A stretch of DNA of 64,000 nt from Thelephora terrestris (lineage: Eukaryota > Basidiomycota > Agaricomycetes > Thelephorales > Thelephoraceae). The stretch spans positions 186,001 through 250,000 of the forward strand of contig WIUZ02000020.1 of NCBI GenBank assembly GCA_015956445.1. Direction: 5' to 3'. The notes beneath the pieces are model-generated. The model searched no databases. It was not told where the DNA came from and saw only the letters and a program-made list of their open reading frames with translations. This document shows positions 51,050 to 62,200 of the stretch, piece by piece. Within the stretch, counting starts at the first letter, position 1. Every line of letters starts with the position of its first letter. A program made the position numbers and the translations under genes.

Positions 51050-53134
51050 ATGCTCTCGCACTTGACGGTGCTCGAGAGCCATGCGACCGCACACTCGAAC
51101 ACCCCCGCTTTCAAGCTGCCTCAGATTTCTACGCACAGCGGTTCGACCCCGCCCGTTGAGGCCTGGGTACCCGTAAATTATCGCAGGTTCCGGGACGACG
51201 TCGAGCATTTCGCCAGATATTGGGTCACGACCTTCCAACGTGCGAATATTCCCCAGGGGTCCTTTATTGGAATTTGGTGAGTTTCGGCTTCTCACAACTA
51301 TCCTACCGTGGGGTAGATAATACATCCTCTCTTTCTTCTATTGCTGCCATTTCACGCAGTTGCTGATTATGTCGTTTTAACTTTCTCTGCCACGTGCGTT
51401 ATTAGGATTGATGGAATGATTTACACAGACGTGCTCCACGTATTCGGTGTTTCACGTGCTGGTTACGTTCCTTTGCTACTTCATTTCCATCGTGGTTCAA
51501 GCAAGAGCCTGATCCTGGATATCCAGCGAAGCGCCAACTTCCTCGCCTTAATCTGCGACCTCTCGCGCGCGCAGCTGAACCGCGACTCACTTTCGATTCC
51601 CGCGTATGAGAACTCGGATCTGAGGCGGGTCAGGGTGCCTAGTCAGTGCCGGCTGCCTAGGATCGAAGACCTCGTGGCGGACCCCAACGCCTTTGCCTTT
51701 GTGTTGCACACTGCTGGCACGACAATGGGGACTCCGAAACTTGTTCCATACACCCACAGGACGATCGACTCGATCATGAGGAGAGCGCGAGTGATCGCGG
51801 CGCCTACACCAACTCGGCGTCAAGACACGTACGTTTTGAAGTGAGACCCATCCTTTGACCGACGGATCGAGGCTGACTTCGATTGCTCCCGATTTCTGCT
51901 TGCAGCCTTTCTATCTGTCATTATAGGGGCCTTGTCTGTAAGTCTCGATAAACTTCCTCGAAACAAACGAACGTTCGACTCACATTACCACAATGGTTGC
52001 CCGCTCTTCGTAGCATTTTTTGGGTCCTTGGTTCACGCTGCTTGTGTAACCCAGGCGACGAGGAGAGACTTCTGCTCAGCTGAGCTGGGCGACATGGTTC
52101 GCAGGGCGGGCGTGAACAAGCTCCATACCACAGCCACGCAGATCTCTGTCCACATCAGGGATTTCAGGCACGACACAAATCTCCTTCAGATCGTAAAGGG
52201 ATTAGATGAGATCACGCATCACACCCCTTTAGTTCGTGAGGACGAGGAGTGGTTGATCCAAAACCGTATGACCTTTTCAGTGAGCAGACGTGCTTCCTTC
52301 CCACTACCATGTGGTCCTCAGGGCGTTTTTTTCATTTTAGTGTACGTATGGTACCACCGAAGCGCCGCTGATTTTGACGTCGGCGCGTGACTCAAAAACG
52401 CCTTCGTCGACCGTTATGCGACAGATCGATAACCAATGTGTCGCGTTCGTTCAAGTTTCATCCTCTGGAAGCTCTTCGTCCACCCTCTCATCCTCCGTCT
52501 ACAAGAACGTTAACACGAACGTGCTGGAGCTTGTGATCCCGGCCAATTCTCCGGACTGTCCTCACCCATCAGTCAGACAACCCGGGGACGGAAATTTTCA
52601 TACAGGTGATCTGTTCCTAGAAGTCGTCCCTGGACATTACACTTTTCGAGGTCGGATGTGCGAATGGATCAAGGGTTCCACTGGCCCGTTGTACGACGCA
52701 AAGTACGTGCGCCTTTTTTTATATCTCGGAAACCTCCGTGGGACGTTGCGCTGATCACGCATCTACCGCTCGTTCCCGTTCCCGTTTCGTTCAGGGTGAT
52801 CGAAGATAACACTGTCAAAAGCTGTGCCGACCTCCTCGTCGAATGCATCGCTGTTGGAAACGGGCGGCCCTCGCCTGCGCTTTTGATTGAGCTCGGGCTC
52901 GGTGCCGCGGCGTTGGGTGACGCTGATTCCGTTAAGCGGGAAGTGTACCGGAGGATTAGACATTTCCAATCGAGGAGATTGGCCCACGAGAGGATTGGGA
53001 CTGCGGGATTTATCGTGATCGTGCAGCGGTCTGCGTGGCCTAGAACTCCCGTTGGGCATATACGGAGGACCGATGCGGAACAGAGGTTCCAGAAGGAGCT
53101 CGACAGAGCCTATGCTACTGCTTCTGCTCGTTGA
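51050..53134 (+). CDS. AMP-binding adenylate-forming enzyme
   Basis: An ANL-superfamily enzyme that activates a carboxylic acid as its AMP ester. ATG 51050 gives the family start MLSHLTVLESHATAHSNTPA. Blocks in order are VNYRRFRDDVEHFARYW, YTDVLHVFGVSRAGYVPLLL, the phosphate-binding loop FVLHTAGTTMGTPKLVPYTH (A3), a middle region with LGDMVRRAGVNKLHTTATQI, TYGTTEAPLILTSARD (A5), GDGNFHTGDLFLEV (A7), FRGRMCEWIK (A8), VVECIAVGNGRPSPAL-like VECIAVGNGRPSP, and a C-terminal RTPVGHIRRTDAEQRF-type end. No carrier-protein, condensation or reductase domain follows, so it is a stand-alone ligase of a type common in mushrooms. The substrate is unknown. Exon edges around 51835-51930 are uncertain, and a lesion there cannot be excluded. 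Confidence 0.82.
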
Positions 53135-55151
53135 TTCGCATGAGCCGTTGTGGGTTCACCCCGTGCATTCATCCGGAGAAATTATCTATTGACACTTTCT
53201 GGTCATCAGGTCTGCGTTCTCCTCGTTGCTTCTGCTGTTGAACCTGTTAACGGTCGCATGCTACGATCCCTTCTGGACTCTCGAACGTTTACCATCACCT
53301 TGCTTTCATTCTTTTCGGCCTCTATCTCATTCAATACCTATTTTACGATCCGGACTCCACATAATCTCATGGTAACGATCAACCTCGCCTTCTCTTGAGG
53401 TCATATTCACGCGCCCCAGCGATCGCGGTATTCTAGACAACGGCGGGCCTCTTCCCCCGCTCATTTTTATCCAATCTCAGTTTTCTTAGTCATATCACTT
53501 ATTTATTCTTCGCATTCTTCGCATGGGCATGGACAAGGATTCTTTGTTTCAGCATAAATCTAAATTATTATTACTAGACATGTAGCCACCCCGCATCCCT
53601 CGCAGCTTCTGTATCGACATAATCGCCTTTTGTAGATTATACTTCGCACGTAACCCCCCCCCTCCCAAACACGTACCCATCACTGTTCCTGTATTTATCA
53701 ATGCGTCTCTTGACCAAATCACATCTGTAACCTTTTCCCACGCTGGAACGGGTTCCGGAACTGGCCTTGACCGCAGCGGCAATAGCGACCGTGAGTTTCA
53801 TACCCGCGGAAACGTTCCTGGAAAGGTCAGGTGTTGGAATGCGGTCGTTGGGTGCGGAGGCCTTGCAGATGATATCTCTGCACTTACGACTCGCGCGATG
53901 ACGTGCATTCAATGGGCGAAACTGAGCGATCATGAAGTATTTTTCGCAAGACTGTGCAACGAGACGATTGTGGATCCAACACTCGTTTGTAATACACGCT
54001 AGAAGCAATTTCCGGGGAGTGAGGGGTACAGCTAAGACGGATGCGCCGGTACGAACTGCCGGACACCCCGATCCTTGGCAATCGCATGGTGGATCATTGA
54101 CAGGAACTTCCGCGAGCCTGTCACGTCAAGCCAGTATTGACCGGAATTGTATTCACTCCAATCTACTGTACTAGTATGGCTTAGTACGGGCGCCAGTGGC
54201 TAAACGGTTTGGACAGCCGTTTGTAAAATCGAGAGTGGGAAGATTGGCCGATGTATCCGGTGGATGTGGGGCCTCCGTGCATTCAATATTCGATGGTCAA
54301 TGGCTTATCCACGAACGTCGGATGATCGGCCTTCGGAACGAGCAGGGTGGCGTTTGTATTGTGAGAAAGCGACAGCTCAGCAGCTTACAGAGCCCGGAAG
54401 GAGCGCGTGGGACGTGGCACTGTATTATCAATCCTCCGTGAATACCCTCCGTGCCACTCAAACTGAGAGGGACTTACTAATACGCAAAGGATGTACACCG
54501 GGCAAAGGGGCCGCGGTCTTCGGAGCCGTGTGGCCCGTGGGACGGTGTGGCTTCGGAACGGGGAGTTTGATCCGTCTGTTCCTCGAAAACGAAGGATATG
54601 CTCATGGCAATCCCGTGCGGACCGCACTTTGTTGAATGGCCAAAAATGCAAGTCAGTGCCAGAGCCAAGCAAATTTTCGCCCTTCTTGAGTTGAAGAGGG
54701 TAACCATGAGATGATTGAACAATCGTGTGAACTAGTGTGAACTGGGCTACATGATCTAAGCCGCGTCTCTCATCACAGGCATCTGTCCGGATCAGCAAAC
54801 AGACTTCCGCTGTTTGCTCATCTCCCCTCAAGCCGTCGCAGGGGCGAAGTTTCCCGGTGCCCCTGGGCCCGGACCGGATGGCGCCAGCATGGCTCCCGTA
54901 AGCATTCAGTCTGATGGGACCAGAGAGGTGAAGGAACCCGATGTTCCGATGTCGTGGCCCTCAAGCAAGTCATATCGACTGCGGGTGATACTACCGGTGC
55001 CACACGGTTGCCAGAACAGATAGGGTGTATCAGATGGTGCTTATAAGCGTGGCGATACAGGGAATTTTGTGGCAGCAACCCATCGACCGAAAGGATAGGA
55101 TCAGCAGATGAGACGACCAACGGAACGAACGAAGGAGGGTCGGTGCATGTA
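53135..55151. other. Gene-free stretch, 2.0 kb
   Basis: Short minus-strand frames at 53549-54087 and 54385-54831 read without known motifs; one begins a plausible small protein but I cannot support it. A pseudogene or weak hypothetical gene is possible. No repeats, mobile-element ends or RNA genes were recognised. Confidence 0.4.
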
Positions 55152-56182
55152 TCATGACAACAAATCGTCGAGAAACTCTTGCATCTCTTGTTCCTCAGTC
55201 TTCTTTGGTCCGTGATCTTCAGTTGGTAGCGGAGGTGCCTCAGCGAGGCCTGTGAACAATCGGTCATAAATCCAAATATCAGCCAATACTTGTGGGGGAG
55301 CCTGCCTTTGTTTTGAGTCCGCAAGGCTCGAGTTGTAGACCTCGTTGTCAGTTGTTTCGCCGCGTTTGTACGAAACCTTGATTTCAGATCTGTGGTTCAC
55401 CGGGATCGCAACGAGAGTTTCACGGAGTTTCGCGTTCGGTAAGCGACATGAAAATGCTCGTAGAAACCATCTGCTCTCACCTCTGTTCGCGTCGGCTGCC
55501 GCCTTTTCGCGGCTCATGTTTTCCAATTCTTCATCCCACTCTATCGTCTGGACCCGCCCTTTTGTCGGTTTGTGTCCCGAACCGACTGACTTGAGATGTG
55601 CCAGGGAGTGGTCCACTTCATCTTCGTCGGGTTCCGACGCGGATCCGAGAACGATGGGACGTGGGGTATCGTCAAGCCTTTGTCGGGCGAGGAAGCTCGC
55701 CAAATCTACTTCGGGCTCCTTGATTTCTTCGCCTGAGCCACAGAACTACGATTAGACACCCCACATAAGGATCATCGCGAAGGGATACACGCACCTTCAG
55801 AATCGAGCTCCGGTTGTTCCTCCTTATACCTCTCCGCGTTGGAGTCCAACTGTCTCCTCGCGTACTTCCTAGCCATTTCTTCTCTAGCCTCTCTCGCTTC
55901 TTCGTCTTCTTCATCTGCAGGTCCCTCACCCTCAAGCGTTAATCTTTGTTTCCATTCAGCCGGGCGGCCGGTTCCCCTTCTCCCTTTGGCTCGGAGGGAC
56001 TTGCCGTCTCCGCCGCGGTTTCCTCTGCCACGACTACCACCACGACCTCGTGAGGTTGAGCCGGATTGGCCTGGGGAGGCTGAAGGTGACGAGTCCATGA
56101 AGTGATCTCGGCGATCGATGGTGGAAAAGGGTTGGCTGCCGCCGAGATCGATGGCTCGCTTGGGCTTCATGGGGTCGATCAT
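55152..56182 (-). CDS. RGG-rich, acidic conserved protein of unknown function
   Basis: Three main exons on the minus strand from ATG 56182 to the TGA at 55152-55154. The N-terminus MIDPMKPKRAIDLGGSQPFS is followed by an arginine-glycine region (GRGGSRGRGNRGGDG), which suggests RNA binding or arginine methylation. A charged helix with ADEEDEEAREAREEMARKYA follows, then EVDLASFLARQRLDDTPRPI, a conserved-looking core RVQTIEWDEELENMSREKAA, and an acidic C-terminus ending EQEMQEFLDDLLS. No named domain was identified. The core and tail seem conserved in Agaricomycetes as far as I recall, but I cannot give a function. The second intron, after ADANR, is placed only approximately. Confidence 0.75.
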
Positions 56183-56438
56183 CCACGCATCATTTACCAG
56201 GCTGTTCCTACCATGCGAGCGTAGATCTAATTATCACGATTGACGCAACTGCTTGCGCCTTTGGTAAGGGTGGAACCGCCTGATCGAAAGGGCGTGCGCG
56301 CCTGGAGAACTCCAAGGAATCGGGCGTGCAACGGAATTAATTTTGTACAGGAAATAGTTTACCGAATTGAACGAGTGTGGGGGTAGGTAATTATCTAGAT
56401 ATTGAACGATACAGTGATATTTAGGCACGGTCGCACGA

Positions 56439-58567
56439 CTAGGCAGGCTTGGTATAATTCTTGCAGACGTTGGGGTCGTGGTAAGCAGATGGATCCTCGG
56501 TGAGGTATCCGACTTCGATTCCTTTGTAGTAGGACCTAGGGAAGTGGAGAATCAGTTAGTCTAGACGAATACGACATGGATGTGTCTATGCCCCATACCA
56601 TTGGTATTGCAGGCCGTTGACACTGGGAGAATCTTCGATCTTGAAGCTCCAGAACTAGAGGAAGACAGGTCATTAACAACTCTCTCCGAGCACGATCCGT
56701 TGCTGTGGGAAACTTACGATCCATCCAGCAGATTTGCTATACTGAAGTTTCTGAGCATCGGCCCATTGCTTCATGAAATCTGTTGTGGCATTGAAGTTTA
56801 CAGAGATGGCCCATTCACCAAACCACAAGGGAGAGTTTTGGACATTAGCGGCACGCTGAATTCTTTCGAGATCTGGGCCACACGACCGTTAGCTAAGGTT
56901 TCCGTCGGAGTCAAGTCGCGGAGGGTGGCGGCTTACTGCACATGCTGGTCAAGTAGGCCGTTGGGTTCGGATCTGCGACGCCCTGTAGCCAAAAGTCTCG
57001 GCAACGTGATGAAAGAGGTTGACGCAAGAAAGCTTACTCCGAAACTGTAGTAGAGGTGATCGTCATAGGTCTGAGGGCCATTCTTGGCGTCGGCCGGGTT
57101 CGGGGGGTTGTTGTACTGCCAGGTCATGTCCATAAAGCTTTAAGAAAGCATTGGCTCTCAGTACTGAGTATCAGTGGTGCGTGAAGCAGATACACATACT
57201 TGGCGATTAGAGGATCATTCTCGGGTCTGGAGAACCCGGATATCGACTCTGGGCCACTATATTTGAGGAGCATCTGGAACAAAACAGGCCCACTATCTCT
57301 AAGCACGGACTTGACCTCATCAGAGTACTGGCCAATTTCAGCCGCTTGCTGCATGGTGACGGTGAGGTTTCCGGAGGAACTGTAATCGGGTGGGTAACCA
57401 GAGCCGGGCTGGGAGCTGATACCGAGGATGGCTTCAACCGCGCGGACAGTTTGGACAAAGTCTTTCTGGACTGTTGTGTGTAATTAGGATCGGAAGTATA
57501 CTACAAGCAGACGTGTACCTACATTGACCAAAGCCTGGGGTTTTGCTTGCGTCCATGAGAGGCTCGTTGATGGCTTCGATCGAGAAAACGCTCTCGAAGT
57601 CAGGGTCGACATGCGAGAAAAACGTCATGACCGCAGTCCAGATCAGAGCACGGTGATAATTCTTGGGAGTCTGTACAAAAGATCTCAGTCGCAGCGTGTG
57701 AGAACAGAAACATGGGATTACTGACGTAGAACTGGACATCTGAAGTGCAGCTAGGTTACGAAAATGAGCTTGAGATTCATTATGAGTGGTATCGACGTAC
57801 CGCCCAGCGAACATCTGGCTGTCGGCTGAGACACCGGGGAGGGCGTGATGGTCGAGGATTGCAGCAATACCCGCTTCCTTCAGCCACCCCAAACCTTCCT
57901 TCTGTAGAGGGTGTAAGTAGCTAGCGGTTCGGGGGAGATATACGGGCTTACGAGGCGGCGCATTCCACCCTTGGGATAGTATTCTCCCGGTTCCACGAGG
58001 GGTTCGACGAGCCAGTAGCCAAGCTTCGAGACACAGTCAGGGTGAAAACTCGAGGTAACTCTAGGATAGCATTCTCACGGGGATGCGAACGGTGTTGATA
58101 CCCAACTCCTTCAAACGCTGAACATCGGCCTCGGTGAACCAAGTTCGCCAGTGCTTATCGAAGATTTGGTCAGCAGTGTTTGGGTTTGCCTGGGTAAGGG
58201 CGCTGTTGGATTTTCCCAACCATAAGTCGATGATTGCAGGCGAGAATTGCGATTGACGCACAATTCGGACGCAATGCAATCTTGGCAATTGGCGCATATC
58301 TGACCACCCATGCTGACCCATTCTAGTCCGGTTTCAGCTTTCGGCGTCGAAGAAGAGGGAGGTAACCAAACTACGCACCATCTGGAAGCATCCATGGCTC
58401 AAGCAACAACCTGTGGGGGTCAGTCATCGCCCCTACAGGACAAGGGGTCTTGCTGAGACATACCAGGATCCGAGGTTGACACCGTAGATTTTCTCCGGCT
58501 GTGGAAAAGCGATAGCATGAGCAAAAAGAGCGAAGAAGCCGGTTGCAAGGGTCAGGAGACCTCGCAT
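56439..58567 (-). CDS. Secreted GH5 beta-1,3-glucanase (exo-glucanase type)
   Basis: A glycoside hydrolase of family 5, exo-beta-1,3-glucanase-like (as subfamily GH5_9), acting on cell-wall glucan outside the cell. ATG 58567 begins MRGLLTLATGFFALFAHAIA, a typical signal peptide. The mature enzyme opens KIYGVNLGS-WLLLEPWMLP. Further blocks are WRTWFTEADVQRLKELGINT, VRIPLGYWLVE, GIAAILDHHALPG, FSIEAINEPLMDASKTPGFG with acid/base Glu in NEP, and SPLWFGEWAISVNF with nucleophile Glu in GEW. It ends CKNYTKPA without a membrane anchor. The gene has many short introns. It is divergent from the glycogen debranching gene with 689 bp between starts. Confidence 0.9.
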
Positions 58568-59256
58568 TTTGGCAGTAAACGAGGGGAAGGGTAAAGGAAT
58601 GTGGTGTGCGGAGAAGGAGGGAATGAACCAAAGAGACTTCGCAGCGCACCAAGCAGTTTCGTACTGAACATCGGGTGTTCGGGAAGAGAAGCACTGTCTT
58701 CACGTCACCGCGGACGATCGGCCACCCGCCGGCGTGGAGGTGACTTCCCTGCGATTCATTGGCATGGGATTCCGGGAATAATCTAAGGCAATAGCTCCGG
58801 TAAAGATGCAGCAGCACGAGAATGAGATTCCGGCAGTTGGTAAATCACAAGCCCAGTCGGTGTGAAGGTGACCATAACGCGCATTCCAGCGAGTTTTTTC
58901 ATCTGGTTCCCGCGAGCGGGAGATCGTTGCTCGGAACATTCCAACCGTGGGCGGCAACCTGGAACCCGTGAAGTGACATCGGCAACAATCCGGTTTGAAA
59001 ATCGGAATTGCTGCCACCGCCACTTGAAGCGAGTCGCCTGTACACGCACCGCGGTGGCAGTCGTAAATCACCACCAGTAGCTAAAGCAACTAAGCTCTGC
59101 TCTCTGGAGTGGACAGAAGAGAGGCCACGTTCTTCGGTCTCACGGACCGCCCGTTGGTTTCCGGATATGGACGACGTTGCAGATCAGATACGGCGAACTC
59201 CAAAGTAGAAAAATGTTCAACCTGGAGTTCCCCGTTCCTCCTCATCGACATCCTTC
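58568..59256. other. Divergent promoter between glucanase and debranching-enzyme genes
   Basis: 689 bp shared by two glucan-metabolism genes transcribed outward. The sequence is mostly GC-rich; a near-palindrome around CACCGCGGTGGCAG lies at about 59047-59060. No clear TATA box was found. Co-regulation is possible but not shown. Confidence 0.45.
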
Positions 59257-62200
59257 ATGGCGAGTCTCAAGTCGTTGCACATACCTCGTCCACCCATAGA
59301 CTTCAGCTCAACCGCTGCGGCTGAGCCCACGACCCCCAAGACCCCCGCCGATGAGGGAATCGAGTTCTTCGAATTCGCGTCCGTCGACGACAAGTCTCCG
59401 ATTCGAATCTACGAACTCCCGCTGGATCCAGATGGCGGTCCTAACAAAGAGAGAACTGTACGGATTTCATTGATCCCTCGCAAATCATCCCTCACACCAC
59501 TTTTTTCCTTATCGTCAAGTACGTCCGGTTGCCCCCGGCGACTACGCCCTACGTCTTGCGCGTGACCATAGATGCCGGAACACCTGCCTCCAAGAACGGT
59601 GTCTTCAAAACCAACTTCCCACTGGATGGAGGCGCTTTCTCTCGGGATAGGTTTACGGAACGCAAGTAAGTGCTCTCCGCCATGCATTGCTCCGGAACAA
59701 CCCGCCGATCTTCTTCCGTTAGGCTCCCAATCGATTTCTCGAAACCCATCAAGGTTGATTTGCCCATCTCATGCGCTGGTGCATTCATGTACTGGGTCGA
59801 GTTCGACGGAGTGGTTCCAGACACCCGTACCAAGGGTCGAGAGGGATACTTCAACGTTGATCCAATTCTCCTCGTCAAGCCCCGTGTCCCAATCCTTTTG
59901 CCAGACCTGACGATCAACTCCAAGCGCGACTTGGAATCGGAATACGTCAACCTTCCGCTAGATGGCATTTCCATGATCACCCTTGTTTCTAAATGGATGG
60001 GTCCCGTCTCTGGTTGGAGAAGTCACTTCCAGGAGGCGAAGGATAGAGGATACAACATGATTCATTGGACCCCCATCCAGGAGCGCGGAGAAAGCGACAG
60101 TCCCTATTCTATCAGAAACCAACTGGCCTACGACCCTTCGATGTTTGAAGACAAATCCGATTTCGAAACGGATGGAGGTGTATCAAAGATCGAGGAAATC
60201 ATCCGTGTCGCAAGAGAGGACTATGGCCTATTGAGTCTAACTGATGTTGTGCTCAATCATACCTCAAACGACTGTCCTTGGTTAAGAGAACATCCAGAAG
60301 CTGGTTCGTTGGATCAAGCCTACTGGTATGATAGCTGTTGACCATGATTTAGGATACAGCCCCGTCAATTCGCCCCATCTCACCTCCGCTCTGGACCTGG
60401 ATACTGCTATTTTGAACTTCTCAAACTCACTAACAAAACGGGGACTCCCGATTCAAGTGACCTCCACCGACGATGTCGAAACCCTGACGCATGCTCTAAC
60501 AGAATACCTCAAATCCCTCGACTTCTGGCAATACTACGTTCTAGACGTCAAGGCTGAGAGGGAGAAGATCACAGAGGCCCTATCCACGGGCAAAATCACC
60601 CCATGGGATGGTCCCAATGTCGCAGGCAAGACAACTGTCGAGCACTTCAAGATCCTCAAGGATTCGGGCAAGATCGATGGTTATCGCGGGCTTACAGGCC
60701 GTTTCTCAACTAAGGTCGACGGCTCAGTGGCCGCAGGTTTCGTCAAGGCTGCGTTCCCGGAAGTCAGTAGCATCGACGCCCTGGCAGACGGATGGATTGA
60801 AGTGGTCGACGTCGTCAACGTGTCGCTGTACGAGGAATGGGGTGAGGATACCAAGGTTGCATTAGAAAACATCAAGAACCGCCTGAAGTACACTCGCTTG
60901 GATGATCATGGCCCCAAACTTGGACCTATTTCTGAAAAGTTCGTACCATTTCATCACACCAGTTCATTCGCTCATAATATGCAGGTCCCCTCTCGTGGAA
61001 CCTTACTTTACTCGCCTGCCTGAGGCCAAAGCGGACCCACTGAAGTATTCCTTAGCCAACAATGGATGGATATGGAACGCGAACCCCCTCGAAAACTTTG
61101 CTTCGCCGCCCTCCAAGGCATACCTCCGTCGGGAGGTCATTGTCTGGAATGATTGCGTCAAGCTTCGGTACGGTTCCGGTCCAGAAGACAACCCATGGCT
61201 CTGGGATTACATCCTCAAGTATGCCACAACCCTCGCGAGCACGTTTCAAGGTTTCCGTATCGACAACTGCCATAGCACTCCTCTCCACGTTGGAGTTCGG
61301 GTGTTAGACGCCGCTCGAGTCGCGAACCCCAATCTCTATGTGTGTGCTGAACTATTCACCGGCAACGAAGAAACGGATCTGTTGTTTGTCCGTCGGTTGG
61401 GACTGAACAGTCTCGTCCGAGAGGCCGGAAACGCGTGGGATCCGAAAGAATTCAGTCGGTTGCTATATAGACACGGAGTCGGCAAGCCCCTTGGTCAGCA
61501 GCACTTACGCCTCGCACGATCACGGAGCTCACTAATAAACCGTTGTCATGCTTGGCCCCTATGAAACACAGGTTCGATGGGTGAGGCGTGCCTGACTGTG
61601 AACGAAGAGCTCTCTCCGCCCACCGGAAAGGGCCCATCTCGCCCTGCTGTAGTGATCCCTCACAACGGTTCCGCTCCGCATGCTCTGTTCTACGATCTCA
61701 CTCACGACAACGAGTCGTACCTTCACAAAAGGAGCGCCGAAGACGCGTTGTCGACCGGAGCTTTGGTCACTTTCTCATGGTCCGCCATTGCGAGTGTGAA
61801 AGGGTTCGACGATCTATACCCTGCCCTCTTAGATCTAGTCAACGAAAAAAGGCATTATGAGGTACCGCAGTGCCTGTCATCGTCGATGCGATACTCAATT
61901 TAACGCGACAGATAACCGGTCTGGCGGAGAACAGTGGAATAGCGAGGGCAAAAATGCTTCTGAACTCTCTACACGCGGAAATGGCAAACCAAGGTTTCGA
62001 GGAGGGGCACGTTCATCAAGAGAACGACGTGAGTAGCTTTTTCCACCTACCAACTAAATGAGCCCTCGCTGAAATCCCTCATGACGCAGTATATCGTGTT
62101 GCACCGTGTACAGCCCGCTACACAGAAGGGATACATACTCGTAGCGCACACAGCTTTCACAAAGGGGTCGAAAGACCGTGGATACAGTTGAGTGTTACGG

